Notes: generated by a model not told the origin, from the sequence alone. A stretch of 64,000 nt of DNA from Mycolicibacillus koreensis (GCF_002104795.1 NZ_NCXO01000004.1:84764-148763); one strand, 5' to 3'. Positions 1 through 9,175 are shown, numbered from the stretch's first letter. Translations and numbers: made by a program.

Positions 1-1031
1 CGGGAGCGCATCGAGGCGTATTCGGCGTGCACGTCGTGGCCGTCGAAGGCGACCAGGCCGGCGCTCGGCGCCACCGCGCCGCCGACGAGCTTGCTCAGTG
101 TGGATTTGCCCGCACCCGAGGGGCCGATCACCGCGGTGAGACTGCCGGGACGCGCGGCGAAGGACACATCGCTGATCAGCGAAGAGCTGTCGATGGTGAG
201 TCCGAGACCGAACACCTGCAGCCCGCTGAGTTGCGGGGCGAGCGGGCGCGGCACCAGCGTGCCGTCGGCGACCACCAGGTCGGTGTTGCCGATGGTGACG
301 ACGTCGTCGTCGTGGAGGACGGTGCGGTCCACCCGCTGGCCGTTGACGAATGTGCCGTTGCTGCTGCGGTTGTCGATGATCTCCAGGCCGGCCGCCGACG
401 TCGTCACGGTGGCGTGCACCCGCGAGGCCAGGGCATCGTCGACGACGATCGTGTTGGTCTCGAGGCGCCCGACGGTGGTGGCCCCCTCCGGCGGTGCGGT
501 CAACGGCGGGGGCATCAGACGGCGCACCGCACCGGTGAACCGTTCGGCGGTCCCCGGCGCCTCTGCCCGGTCCTGCGGACGCACCCTCGCGATCACGGTC
601 TGCGGCGCCGCCGGCGCCGGACGGGCCGCCGCCGGCGGCGGGGCCGACATAGGCCCGGAGGGCGCCCCGGTGGGAACCGGCGGGGCCGGGCGCCGTCGGG
701 GCGCGGCACTCGGCGCGGTCACCCGGAAGCGCAGTTTCGGGCCGTTGGCCGCACCCAGAGCGATGACCTGACCGTCGGCAACGGGCCCGCCCGGCACCCG
801 GCGGCCGTCGACGAAGATCCCGTTGCGGCTTTGGTCGACGGCAACCCACCGGTTGTCCTCGACACGCGCCACCACGTGCACCCGTGACACCAGCGCCGCC
901 ACCCCGGGGGCGTCGAGGACGACGTCGCACTGTTCGCTGCGGCCGATCGTCACCTCGCGGCCGGGCAGAAACGTATACATCGCCTTGCCGAGCCACACCG
1001 TCAACGGCGGTACGGACGAATGGGCAACCAT
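1..1031 (-). CDS. FHA-domain ABC transporter, N-terminal part (Rv1747-like), cut by window edge
   Basis: Only the first 343 or so codons are present; the gene runs off the left edge. It starts at ATG 1029-1031. Residues about 10-100 form an FHA domain (GRSEQCD, SRVH, NGIFVDG). A proline/alanine-rich linker follows, then a second FHA domain (VGRLETN, SRVHATV, SNGTFVNG) and the start of an ABC ATPase with an intact Walker A (GPSGAGKST, near 102-125). Two FHA modules ahead of an ABC domain is the Rv1747 arrangement, an exporter whose FHA domains are phosphorylated by the kinase PknF in M. tuberculosis. The C-terminal membrane domain lies outside the window, so full length and any partner kinase cannot be checked. 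Confidence 0.9.
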   Translation of the reverse strand, partial: MVAHSSVPPLTVWLGKAMYTFLPGREVTIGRSEQCDVVLDAPGVAALVSRVHVVARVEDNRWVAVDQSRNGIFVDGRRVPGGPVADGQVIALGAANGPKLRFRVTAPSAAPRRRPAPPVPTGAPSGPMSAPPPAAARPAPAAPQTVIARVRPQDRAEAPGTAERFTGAVRRLMPPPLTAPPEGATTVGRLETNTIVVDDALASRVHATVTTSAAGLEIIDNRSSNGTFVNGQRVDRTVLHDDDVVTIGNTDLVVADGTLVPRPLAPQLSGLQVFGLGLTIDSSSLISDVSFAARPGSLTAVIGPSGAGKSTLSKLVGGAVAPSAGLVAFDGHDVHAEYASMRS

Positions 1032-1142
1032 AGGCGGACCGACCCTTCCCCACCCGGTCGCGCACCGGGCGTCTGTATGAGCGCCATGCTCACCGCGTCG
1101 GCAAGGCCCCGCGGCGGCGGCTCTGAGGTTTCTGAAAAATCC

Positions 1143-1472
1143 CTAGGACGCCAACATGGAGGCCAACGCAGCGATACGCCGAGAACGATATCCCGGCCGC
1201 ACCGGCATGCCGCCGAATTCCGCCAGCGAGCGCAGTTTGCGCAGGGCAAAATCGCGTCCCCGGCCGGACTCGGGGATCTCCACCCCGGCCCACAGCCCCT
1301 GAGCACCCGGGGTCTCCCACGCCTCCCGGGCACACAGCCACCGGGCCGGGCACGACCGGCACAGCGCCTTGGCGCCCTCGTCGGGGTGTGTGGTCCACCG
1401 TTCCGGATCGGCGGCGCACGGGGGCACAAAGCCGCGGGGCGGAACGGTGCCGGCGGCGATCGTTGATGTCAC
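1143..1472 (-). CDS. WhiB-family iron-sulfur transcription factor
   Basis: 109 residues. The four cluster cysteines are C19, C38, C41 and C47 (C-x18-C-x2-C-x5-C), followed by GLWAGVEIP, the WhiB turn, and a basic C-terminal tail. These proteins hold a 4Fe-4S cluster and usually bind the primary sigma factor to steer transcription. GTG at 1470-1472 is chosen because AGGAGG lies 7 nt upstream; the open frame runs 42 codons further, but that part contains the promoter. The gene is divergent from the FHA/HTH gene at 1793. I cannot assign it to a numbered WhiB; the turn has GLWAG instead of the common GVWGG. Confidence 0.88.
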   Translation of the reverse strand: MTSTIAAGTVPPRGFVPPCAADPERWTTHPDEGAKALCRSCPARWLCAREAWETPGAQGLWAGVEIPESGRGRDFALRKLRSLAEFGGMPVRPGYRSRRIAALASMLAS

Positions 1473-1522
1473 TTCATTCCTCCTCAGACGACCCCGGTGC
1501 GGACTGCACCAGCGATGGCACG

Positions 1523-1551
1523 ACTCTAACCGTAGCGCTACGGTTATGCAA
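1523..1551 (-). promoter_or_regulatory. Promoter of whiB-family gene with a 20-bp palindrome in the spacer
   Basis: On the minus strand TTGCAT (1546-1551) and TAGAGT (1523-1528) are separated by exactly 17 bp. A perfect 20-bp palindrome, taaccgtagcgctacggtta (1527-1546), fills the spacer and touches both hexamers, so a bound repressor would occlude RNA polymerase. The start codon is about 50 bp downstream. The regulator is not identifiable. The 320-bp divergent gap 1473-1792 also holds a 16-bp tandem repeat and no further gene that I can support. Confidence 0.6.
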
Positions 1552-1741
1552 CACAATCCGGCCATTTTGCTACGTTTTCTCGCGCGAATGCGTGGCACCG
1601 CTATGCTTCAACGCCGTGACCAGCGGAAACGGCTCGCCGATGTCACCGCACGAGTCCCGACCGCGCCACAATCGGCCGCATCCGGGCGGCCTCCGGTGCG
1701 GTATACATGTAGCAGCGACACGGAACGAAGCCGAGAAGTCA

Positions 1742-1773
1742 TAGCGTCGAAGCGCCGTAGAGTCGAAGCGCCG
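1742..1773 (+). repeat. Two tandem 16-bp repeats upstream of the FHA/HTH gene
   Basis: tagcgtcgaagcgccg (1742-1757) is followed directly by tagagtcgaagcgccg (1758-1773), identical at 15 of 16 positions. The second copy abuts the Shine-Dalgarno AAGGAGA (1774-1780). Each copy begins with a TANNNT hexamer that could be a -10 element, so the duplication could give two staggered promoters or two protein sites. A further candidate -10, TATACA, lies near 1702-1707. Confidence 0.55.
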
Positions 1774-1792
1774 AAGGAGAGTGTCAGCACCG

Positions 1793-2926
1793 ATGAGTGA
1801 GCGGTCTTTCCCAGCCCCGACCCCAGCCCCGACACGGGCCTCGACCCTGGCGGTTCAGATCGGCGCCGAACGTCACCTGCTCGCCCCCGCCAACGGACCG
1901 GCGGTGATCGGCCGCGACCCCGACGCCGCGATCCACCTCAGCGACGACCGGATTTCACGCTCGCACGTGCGCGTGGAACCCCACGCCGACGGATGGCAGG
2001 CGATCGACACCAGCACCAACGGCATCTTCGTCGACGGCGTGCAGCGCAGCTCGGTGTTCATCACCGCCCCGGTCACCGTCCACCTCGGTGACGCCCGCGG
2101 AATCCCGGTGCGGTTCACCCCGGGCGCACCGATGGAGGCCACCGGAATCACAGCGACCGCGGGCGCCGCCGACCGCACGGAGGTCGTCTCGCGCACCGCG
2201 GAGATCTCCGCCGAATACGACCAGGTGGATCCCGCGATCGCGCGCGCCGGACGCGCGGTGGCCGCACGGCGCCGAGAACTCGACATCACCCAACGCAGCC
2301 TGGCCCGCGACAAGATCATCAACGCGGGCACGTTGATCTCGTTCGAAAAGGGTCGCAGCTGGCCGCGCCGGAGCACCCTGGCCAAGCTCGAGGAGATCTT
2401 GCAGTGGGCACCCGGGACCATCACCCAAATCCGCAGTGGCGCAGGGCCCGAGGAGGACCGCGAGGAGACCGAGGTCGTCACCAACAGCGTGCGGGCACCG
2501 TTGATGGCCGAGGCGGTGGAGCTGGCGATGCACACCATCAACTCCGCGGCCGCCGACCTGCCGGTCGCCTCGGACCGGGAATTCACCCCGAAGATCACCG
2601 CGATCCTCGCCGACCTGCGCAAGCTGGAGGCGGTGGCCGCCAATGCCGCCCGCAACGCCAAAGGCACCCCGTCGGTGGTGCTGGCGCTGAGCACCGTACG
2701 ACGTCGCTACCACGAACTGATGTTGCACGCCGTGCAGGCGCCGACGGCCACCCTGGGACAGCGGCTGTATGCGGTGCGCGATCAGGCCGATCTCACGGTG
2801 GAAGAGACCGCCAACGCCGCCGATCTGTCGGCCCAGACCATCGTTGACGCCGAGGCCGACCGTGACCTTCCCGCCGATGCGGTGACCGCCCTGGAAAACC
2901 TGGTGGCCCAACTCTCGGTCAGTTAG
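1793..2926 (+). CDS. FHA domain protein with two helix-turn-helix modules
   Basis: 377 residues from ATG 1793; GTG 1781 is also in frame but sits 1 nt after AAGGAGA, so ATG is preferred despite its 13-nt spacing. Residues about 20-110 form an FHA domain (VIGRDPD, RISRSHV, STNGIFVDG) that would bind phosphothreonine. Residues about 150-212 form an XRE-type helix-turn-helix (RRELDITQRSLARDKI, then LISFEKGRSWPRRSTLAKLE). Residues about 321-377 resemble a second, more divergent XRE helix-turn-helix. A kinase-responsive DNA-binding protein is inferred. It is divergent from the whiB gene, and its stop overlaps the convergent protease gene by 8 bp. Confidence 0.8.
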   Translation: MSERSFPAPTPAPTRASTLAVQIGAERHLLAPANGPAVIGRDPDAAIHLSDDRISRSHVRVEPHADGWQAIDTSTNGIFVDGVQRSSVFITAPVTVHLGDARGIPVRFTPGAPMEATGITATAGAADRTEVVSRTAEISAEYDQVDPAIARAGRAVAARRRELDITQRSLARDKIINAGTLISFEKGRSWPRRSTLAKLEEILQWAPGTITQIRSGAGPEEDREETEVVTNSVRAPLMAEAVELAMHTINSAAADLPVASDREFTPKITAILADLRKLEAVAANAARNAKGTPSVVLALSTVRRRYHELMLHAVQAPTATLGQRLYAVRDQADLTVEETANAADLSAQTIVDAEADRDLPADAVTALENLVAQLSVS

Positions 2927-4379
2927 CGAACCGCGCGAAGCACTGGTCGGCGCTGCCGACCACACCCGCGCGGAACGCGGTGATGCGGGTGAACCCGGCC
3001 GGAATGACCCCGCCGTTGACGTCGCTGGCGACGATGCCGTTGGTCAGCAGCCCGGCGACCGCCTCATCGATATCACCGGCGGTGATCGTGAGATCCTTGC
3101 CCGGAGCGGACATCTCGCGGTGTGCCACACCGGTCAGACACGCGGTGAGCATCGCCGATCGCGGTGACTGCAACGACAGGCCGCGTTGCCGTTGGACCGC
3201 GAGCATGTAGCGCGACATCACCACCGACAGCGCGGTGTCGTCGCCTTGAACCAGCACCCGCTGATCGGTGTCGGCGGGTTCGCCCATCCGCTGCAGTGTG
3301 GGCAGATCGACGGTGATGACATTGGTGGCCGGGCAATACGACGCCGGCGGCGTGGGCCGGGCATCGGCACAATCCGGCGCATCGAACGACAGGCTGGGCG
3401 GCTGGTCCAGCGGGAAGATCTCGGCGAGCACGCGCAGCAGCGTCTGCAGGGCGTCCTCGTCGATGCGGATCTGCCCGCTCTGCAGGTTTCCGGTGGAATC
3501 GGGCTGCAGCGCCATGGGCAGATCGCCGCGCCGTTCCCGGATCTCCTGCAGGTCGATGCGGCCGCATGCCCGTGGGCCGCTGTCGAATCCCATCTGAAAG
3601 GCCGCGATCCGATCCAAAGCGGTGCCGTGGCCGTACTTCTCCAGCAGGAGCCTCTCGGTGCGGGGGGTCAGCACCGGGTCACGCATCGCGATCAGCCCGG
3701 CCAGAAGATGACTGAGGCCGTCGCCGGTGCTCACGGTGAACCGCGAGGAACGGTCTTCGGCGACCCAGCGGATGTAGGCGCCGGAGAAACAGTCGGCTTG
3801 CTGCTCGAGAACGATCCCCGGGGTGTTCTTGTCGTTGAGGTCGGCCATGTGCTGGACGGCGTGGCCGTACTCGTGTGCCAACACCCCGGTGATCGCCATG
3901 TCCCCGAAGTACTTTTTTCCGGCGGGAACGAACTGACCGCGATCCCAGGCCATCAAGTTGTCCGGCGGACAGAACAGTGCGTTGGGTTCGCCGTAGGTTT
4001 TCATGCCGCAGATCTTCGGGCTGCGCCGGTCGGTGGAGTCGTAGGAGACGTAGGACTCGATCGGCACGAAATCACCGTCGAAATACTGCGTGTAGTGCTC
4101 CCGCCAATATTCCTCGATGTCGTTGTTCGACAGCATCGCCAACGTGTCGATCTCACCGCCGTCGGTGTTCTGCACCGTGCCAACCGGATCGGGGGCGTCG
4201 GCGCGCGGCCCGCTGGGTCCGTCGGTGACCGGCAATCCCCCGACATAGAACGGGTCGTTCATCATCGACACGGCTGTGCCCGGCAGATAGTTGGTGCACC
4301 CGGCCAGCATCAGCGTCACCCCGCCGGCGGCAAGAACCCCGCGGATCGCCCGCCGCGCCGCACCACCGTGCTCACTCAT
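2919..4379 (-). CDS. Lipoprotein zinc metallopeptidase (LpqM-like)
   Basis: 486 residues. A signal peptide ends in the lipobox LAGC (about residues 25-28), so the mature protein should be lipid-anchored outside the membrane. HEYGHAVQH, near residue 165, is an HExxH zinc site in the context seen in neutral zinc metallopeptidases, and EQQADCF further on offers the third ligand. Size and layout resemble mycobacterial LpqM, a lipoprotein peptidase that in M. smegmatis has been linked to conjugation. An alternative ATG at 4394 overlaps the stop of the DUF4333 gene as ATGA; ATG 4379 gives the more normal signal peptide and has AGAGGG upstream. Substrate unknown. Confidence 0.8.
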   Translation of the reverse strand: MSEHGGAARRAIRGVLAAGGVTLMLAGCTNYLPGTAVSMMNDPFYVGGLPVTDGPSGPRADAPDPVGTVQNTDGGEIDTLAMLSNNDIEEYWREHYTQYFDGDFVPIESYVSYDSTDRRSPKICGMKTYGEPNALFCPPDNLMAWDRGQFVPAGKKYFGDMAITGVLAHEYGHAVQHMADLNDKNTPGIVLEQQADCFSGAYIRWVAEDRSSRFTVSTGDGLSHLLAGLIAMRDPVLTPRTERLLLEKYGHGTALDRIAAFQMGFDSGPRACGRIDLQEIRERRGDLPMALQPDSTGNLQSGQIRIDEDALQTLLRVLAEIFPLDQPPSLSFDAPDCADARPTPPASYCPATNVITVDLPTLQRMGEPADTDQRVLVQGDDTALSVVMSRYMLAVQRQRGLSLQSPRSAMLTACLTGVAHREMSAPGKDLTITAGDIDEAVAGLLTNGIVASDVNGGVIPAGFTRITAFRAGVVGSADQCFARFAN

Positions 4380-4390
4380 TGGTCGCCCTC

Positions 4391-4885
4391 TCATCGGGGT
4401 GCACTCACCCCGTAGGTGCCCTCGGCATCCTCGATGGTCACCACCACCGTGCGCACCGCGCCGTCGACGCTGACCTCACACGTGAAGCTCAAGCCGACCG
4501 TGATCGTGGGGCTCTTCCCACCGTTGCACGACGTCACGCTCGCTCCGGTCAGGCCATAGCCGGTGGAGCTGTCGGTGATGACACTCTGCGCACCGGCGAT
4601 GACCTCGTTGATGTCCAGCCGGGTCTTCACGAAGTACCCGGGTTTCCAGAAGCCGAGCACCAGGATGGCGCCGGCCATCACCGCGCTGACGGCGATCACG
4701 CTGGCCAGCAGGGCCGTGACCCAGCGGGAATCCTTTGCCCGCCCGCCCCGCTCGGCGCGTTGCGGCGCCGGCGCCGCCGGGGACGGCCGCCGGTACGGGG
4801 CGGCGGGCGGAGGTGGCCGCCGGACCGGCGGAACGGCCGGTTGGGTCGGCTCGTCCGCCGGTCCGGGCCGACGGGGTCTACTCAT
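4391..4885 (-). CDS. Membrane-anchored DUF4333 protein
   Basis: 164 residues. A proline-rich cytoplasmic segment (about 1-50) is followed by one membrane helix (about 56-79) and an outside domain with two cysteines (TSCNGG, FTCEVS) and a VTIEDAEG-type strand, the pattern of DUF4333. The function of this domain is not established. It ends at the start of the LpqM-like protease gene, probably in one operon, so it may help present or regulate that lipoprotein at the cell surface. Confidence 0.75.
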   Translation of the reverse strand: MSRPRRPGPADEPTQPAVPPVRRPPPPAAPYRRPSPAAPAPQRAERGGRAKDSRWVTALLASVIAVSAVMAGAILVLGFWKPGYFVKTRLDINEVIAGAQSVITDSSTGYGLTGASVTSCNGGKSPTITVGLSFTCEVSVDGAVRTVVVTIEDAEGTYGVSAPR

Positions 4886-5001
4886 CGGTCTTTCTCCATC
4901 TCGCGGTGGTGCGCACCTGTGCCCCGGTCACCCCGGCCCTTGTCACGACATACCGCTGGGGCCCAGGCAATTGACGCCTGCGCCCCAGCCGGTGGTCGAA
5001 A

Positions 5002-5373
5002 CTAGTTACACTGCCAGCTGAGGATCCAGCCACCGGGGGCATGGTTCAGCGCTTCGTTCATGGCCAACTGCAGAGTCGGCCCGTAGCCCCCCGCCCTGGA
5101 GTTGCTGTTCTGCGCAACCGCACCGCATTCGGTGAAGCTGACCAGAACCTGGCAGTCGGTGTACCCGCAGTAGCTCAGTGCCATGTTGTTCGCCGAGTCC
5201 TTGGTCGGGTGATCCCAGGCCCGGCCACCGGATCCGGTGGAGGCTGAGTAGGCGATCGCGCCCCAGTAGCTGGCGGCGTTGGCAGCCGGTGCCACAGCGA
5301 GTGTCATCCCGACCACCGATGCCAAACTGGCCACGACGGCGGAAGCCTGCCGTCGAAAAGAGGCCTGTGCCAT
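5002..5373 (-). CDS. Secreted DUF4189 protein (Rv1269c-like)
   Basis: 123 residues. The start at ATG 5371-5373 is preceded by AGAAAGGA. A signal peptide (residues about 1-33) ends at ANAASYW. The mature part has the DUF4189 pattern YWGAIAYS, then paired cysteines (SYCGYTDC, FTECGA) and a C-terminal WQCN. Family members are small exported mycobacterial proteins of unclear role. It lies 75 bp downstream of an LprA-like gene on the same strand, as Rv1269c lies next to lprA (Rv1270c) in M. tuberculosis, which supports the assignment. Confidence 0.82.
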   Translation of the reverse strand: MAQASFRRQASAVVASLASVVGMTLAVAPAANAASYWGAIAYSASTGSGGRAWDHPTKDSANNMALSYCGYTDCQVLVSFTECGAVAQNSNSRAGGYGPTLQLAMNEALNHAPGGWILSWQCN

Positions 5374-5448
5374 GGTTTTTCCTTTCTCGATCCGGTTCAC
5401 CGGATAGGAGTCAATAGGGGTGGATTTGACGGTGGTTTCCATGGCGTT

Positions 5449-6186
5449 TTACACCGGTGGCTTCGTAACTTCGACCTTCTTGCCCCACTCGGACAAGACC
5501 ATGGTCAGGACGGCACCATCGACGGGAACGACCTGCACCTTCACCGGGTAGTTCGTGCCGTCATCGGCGATCCAGACGGTGGTGGGCATCTCCACGGCGT
5601 CCTTGGGGGCCAGCCGAGAACCCGACAGCGCCATGATGTCGTCGGTCGACGACGTACCACTGACCTTGGTCGTCTCGGTGCCGTCGATCGTCTCGGTGCC
5701 CTCTTTCTTCGGGTCTTTCAGCTTGCTCAGCACGTTCGCCAGACCCTTGTCGGGGTCGAGAATGGTCGACACGTCGTAAATCGAGGCACCGTCACCGAAA
5801 TCGGTGAATGCGCCGCCCGGGTCGCCGACGTCGGAGTAGAGATGGCCGTCGACGTAGACGAACTTGGCGTCGATGTCTTTTTGACCGACGATCAGCGTCG
5901 CATCACCGGTGGCCGCGGTTTGCGGGTCGTTGGAGATGTCGCCCTCGAGGGTTTTGACCGCCAGGTTCGGCACGGTGCCCTCGGTCGTGATCTTCATGTG
6001 CAGGCCGGTGACCTCGCTCAATGCCTGCGCGGAGTCCTCAACGAGCTGAGCGGCGTCACCGTTGGACCCGTTGTTCTGCCCCGTGTCGGTGGTTCCGGAG
6101 TCCGAAGAGGAGCAACCGGAGAGGGTCAGTGCTGCCGCGACGAATGCGGATGTTGCGACCACACCGGTTCGAAACCGGAGTTTCAT
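5449..6186 (-). CDS. lprA: LppX/LprAFG-family lipoprotein, probably LprA
   Basis: 245 residues. Of two close ATGs, 6186 is chosen because AAAGGAG lies 6 nt upstream. The signal peptide ends in the lipobox LSGC (about residues 24-27), and a Ser/Gly/Asp linker follows. The mature domain has the LprAFG pattern (VTGLHMKITTEG, GDATLIVGQ, DAKFVYVDGHLY, PVKVQVVP), a hydrophobic pocket that binds acylated glycolipids or lipids and carries them across the periplasm. The family also contains LprG, LprF and LppX. The adjacent DUF4189 gene favours LprA; no P55-type efflux gene, the usual LprG partner, is nearby. The 281-bp gap upstream (6187-6467) shows no gene. Confidence 0.75.
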   Translation of the reverse strand: MKLRFRTGVVATSAFVAAALTLSGCSSSDSGTTDTGQNNGSNGDAAQLVEDSAQALSEVTGLHMKITTEGTVPNLAVKTLEGDISNDPQTAATGDATLIVGQKDIDAKFVYVDGHLYSDVGDPGGAFTDFGDGASIYDVSTILDPDKGLANVLSKLKDPKKEGTETIDGTETTKVSGTSSTDDIMALSGSRLAPKDAVEMPTTVWIADDGTNYPVKVQVVPVDGAVLTMVLSEWGKKVEVTKPPV

Positions 6187-6467
6187 AGACATCTCCTTTG
6201 TAGGTTCGCGGCAGCGCCGCAGGTTCGACTCCGCTGGAGCCGGAGAAAATCTTAACCGGACTCCGGGAGAACCGAACACAAAAATTTCCTAAATTCCGTG
6301 GGGTTCCGGTCGGACAGCACAACTGTAAACGACGCCGCCGAGCCCCGAACACACGAAAATATTCCGCGGTCGCACCACCGCGCGCACCGGCGACAACTCG
6401 GTGAACCGCCGTCACCGACGGCCAGAATCCCTGCCGCGCAGTGCGGTTGAACTCCCTGCGAGTGTGG

Positions 6468-9044
6468 TCAGTAGCCCTCGGCGTCGGGCTCGGTGTCCCC
6501 GGTGGCCCCGGGCTCGCCACCGCCGCGGATGGCCATCAGCGTTGCCGCCAACTCGTCGGGTTTGACCAGCACCTCACGGGCTTTGGAGCCCTCCGAGGGG
6601 CCCACGATGCTGCGGGTCTCCATCAGGTCCATCAACCGGCCGGCCTTGGCGAATCCGACCCGCAGCTTGCGCTGCAACATCGAGGTGGAGCCGAACTGGC
6701 TGGAGACGACCAACTCGACCGCTTGCAGGAACACATCCATGTCGTCGCCGATGTCGGGGTCGACGTCCTTGCGGTCCGCACCGGTCTTGGTGGCGGTCAC
6801 GCCGTCGGTGTACTCCGGTTCGGCCTGTTCCTTGCAGGCGCTGACCACGGCATGGATCTCCTCATCGGTGATGAAGGCACCCTGCAGTCGCACCGGCTTG
6901 TTGGCCCCCATCGGCAAGAACAGACCGTCGCCCATCCCGATCAACCGCTCGGCGCCGGACTGGTCCAAGATGACGCGGCTGTCGGTCAGCGACGAGGTCG
7001 CGAACGCCAGTCGGGACGGCACGTTGGTCTTGATCAGGCCGGTGACCACGTCCACCGAGGGCCGCTGGGTGGCCAGCACCAGATGGATCCCGGCCGCACG
7101 CGCCTTCTGGGTGATCCGCACGATCGCGTCTTCGACGTCACGCGGCGCGGTCATCATCAGGTCGGCCAGCTCGTCGACGATCGCCACCACGTAGGGGTAC
7201 GGCCGGTATTCACGCTGGCTGCCCAGCGGCGCGGTGATCTCCCCGGAACGCACCTTCGCGTTGAAGTCGTCGATGTGGCGCACCCGTGAGGCCTTCATGT
7301 CCTGATAGCGCTGCTCCATCTCCTCGACCAGCCAGGCCAACGCCGCCGCAGCCTTCTTCGGCTCGGTGATGATCGGGGTGATCAGGTGCGGGATGCCCTC
7401 ATACGGGGTCAACTCGACCATCTTCGGGTCGATGAGGATCATCCGGACCTCGTCGGGGGTGGCCCGGGCCAGCAGCGACACCAGCATCGAGTTGACGAAG
7501 CTGGACTTCCCGGATCCGGTGGACCCGGCCACCAGCAGGTGCGGCATCTTGGCGAGGTTGGCCGAGATGAAATCGCCTTCGATGTCTTTGCCCAGCCCGA
7601 TCACCAGCGGGTGGTGATCGCGGCGGGTCGACGGGGCGGTGAGCACGTCGGCCAGCCGCACCATCTCCCGATCGGTGTTGGGCACCTCGATACCCACCGC
7701 CGACTTGCCGGGAATCGGCGCCAGCATCCGCACGCTCTCGGTGGCCACCGCGTAGGCGATGTTCTTCTGCAGGGCGGTGATCTTCTCCACCTTCACACCG
7801 GGCCCGAGTTCCACCTCGTAGCGGGTGACGGTGGGCCCGCGGGTGCAGCCGGTGACCGCGGCATCGACCTTGAACTGCTGGAGCACCGACGAAATCGAGT
7901 CGGCCATCTTCTCGTTGGCCGCGGTGCGCCGCTTCGGCGGATCCCCGGCGGTGAGCAGGGCCAACGGCGGCAGCGCGTAGGCCCCTTCGACGACCCGATC
8001 CAGCGCCAGGGTGTCGCGCTCGGCGGGCGGGGTGGCCGCTTTCGCCGCGGACTTGCCGGAGCGTCGGCGCCGTGCCGGGCGCTCGGCCGGCTCCGCCTCA
8101 TCGAGTGGGTAGTTCTCCTGCGGCGTTCCCGTCGGCGCGGCCACGTCCTCGGCCAGCTCCGCGTAGGCGGCGGGATCGTCGTAGTAGCCGTCGGAGAAGT
8201 CCTCCGCCGCCGGTTCGCCGGCCCAGCGGGTGGGGGCGCCATCATCACCGGCATCAACATCATCGCCGTCATCACCGTCATAGTCGTATTCGGCGTCGTC
8301 GAAGTAGTCGTCGCGGTGGGCGCCGCTGGCGAACATCGCCCGGATGGCCGCGGGGGCCTCCCGAAGGGTGGTGCCGCTGAGCAGCAGCACCCCGAAGAGC
8401 GCGGCAAGCACCAACAGCGGCGCGGCGATGAACGGCGTCAGCCCGTCCGAGAGCGGCCCGCCGATCGCGAAGCCGACGAAACCGCCGGCGTGCTGACGCC
8501 CGGCGGGGTCCTGCGGCGAACTCGACCACAGATGCGTGAGCCCCAGCGCCGGCAGCGCGACCAGCGCCGCGCCGAGCACCAGCCGCGGCCGCGCATCCGG
8601 GTCGGGCTCGCTGCGCATCACGATCACCCCGATCACCGCGGCGATCAGCGGCACCACGACGACCGCGGCACCGATGACGCTGCGCAGCGCACTGTCGACC
8701 CAGTCGCCGACCGGCCCGGCGGCGTCGAACCACGAGCTGGCCGCCACCACCACGGCACCGGCCAGCAGCGCCAGCGCGATGCCGTCGCGGCGATGGCCCG
8801 GGTCGATATCGCGGGCCCGCCCCACCGATCGCGCCGTGCCGCCCACCCCGCGGGCCAGCATCAGCCAGGAAGCGCGAGCGGCGCGACCGCAGGTCGCCGC
8901 CGCCCCGGCGGTCCGCGAGGGGCGGCGGGGCGGCGCCGGTCGGCGCTGCGGAGCCGGCTTGCGGGCGGGTCGCGCCCCGCTCCGCGATGGGGCCTTTGAC
9001 CTGCTCGTTCGGTTTCCGGATCGGGCGGCGGTCTTGCTCGGCAT
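6468..9044 (-). CDS. ftsK: DNA translocase FtsK
   Basis: 858 residues, against 883 in M. tuberculosis. A basic N-terminal segment is followed by about four membrane helices (residues about 105-270), an unusually acidic linker ([16 protein letters not shown]), and the motor: Walker [12 protein letters not shown], Walker [12 protein letters not shown], and [11 protein letters not shown] winged-helix gamma region ([20 protein letters not shown]) that reads KOPS-type sites ends the protein. It anchors at the septum and pumps chromosomal DNA to resolve dimers during division. ATG 9044 lies 7 nt from a TAGGCT -10 element, so the mRNA is probably leaderless. Rv2749 is divergent, as in M. tuberculosis. 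Confidence 0.96.
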   Translation of the reverse strand: MPSKTAARSGNRTSRSKAPSRSGARPARKPAPQRRPAPPRRPSRTAGAAATCGRAARASWLMLARGVGGTARSVGRARDIDPGHRRDGIALALLAGAVVVAASSWFDAAGPVGDWVDSALRSVIGAAVVVVPLIAAVIGVIVMRSEPDPDARPRLVLGAALVALPALGLTHLWSSSPQDPAGRQHAGGFVGFAIGGPLSDGLTPFIAAPLLVLAALFGVLLLSGTTLREAPAAIRAMFASGAHRDDYFDDAEYDYDGDDGDDVDAGDDGAPTRWAGEPAAEDFSDGYYDDPAAYAELAEDVAAPTGTPQENYPLDEAEPAERPARRRRSGKSAAKAATPPAERDTLALDRVVEGAYALPPLALLTAGDPPKRRTAANEKMADSISSVLQQFKVDAAVTGCTRGPTVTRYEVELGPGVKVEKITALQKNIAYAVATESVRMLAPIPGKSAVGIEVPNTDREMVRLADVLTAPSTRRDHHPLVIGLGKDIEGDFISANLAKMPHLLVAGSTGSGKSSFVNSMLVSLLARATPDEVRMILIDPKMVELTPYEGIPHLITPIITEPKKAAAALAWLVEEMEQRYQDMKASRVRHIDDFNAKVRSGEITAPLGSQREYRPYPYVVAIVDELADLMMTAPRDVEDAIVRITQKARAAGIHLVLATQRPSVDVVTGLIKTNVPSRLAFATSSLTDSRVILDQSGAERLIGMGDGLFLPMGANKPVRLQGAFITDEEIHAVVSACKEQAEPEYTDGVTATKTGADRKDVDPDIGDDMDVFLQAVELVVSSQFGSTSMLQRKLRVGFAKAGRLMDLMETRSIVGPSEGSKAREVLVKPDELAATLMAIRGGGEPGATGDTEPDAEGY

Positions 9045-9051
9045 GCCGACC

Positions 9052-9057
9052 AGCCTA
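9052..9057 (-). promoter_or_regulatory. -10 element for leaderless ftsK
   Basis: TAGGCT on the minus strand, 7 nt before ATG 9044, gives a predicted transcript that begins at or next to the start codon. No Shine-Dalgarno is visible. This fixes the start of ftsK inside a longer open frame. Confidence 0.6.
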
Positions 9058-9135
9058 GTCGCAAACACCTCATCAGCACCATAGGCCACACGGGTCACTG
9101 ACATTCGGGCTGTCGGGAGACGCAGTTCACCGGTG

Positions 9136-9175
9136 TATAAGGTGACAGGCGTCACTACCGGTGACCGGCGGTGAC
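9136..9175 (+). promoter_or_regulatory. Promoter and repeated GGTGAC sites before Rv2749 homolog
   Basis: A TATAAG hexamer (9136-9141) is followed by an inverted repeat GTGAC-aggc-GTCAC (9142-9155). Two further GGTGAC copies start at 9160 and 9170. The copies fall at roughly 10-bp intervals, on the same face of the helix, between the likely promoter and the monooxygenase gene at 9246. The binding protein is unknown. Confidence 0.4.
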
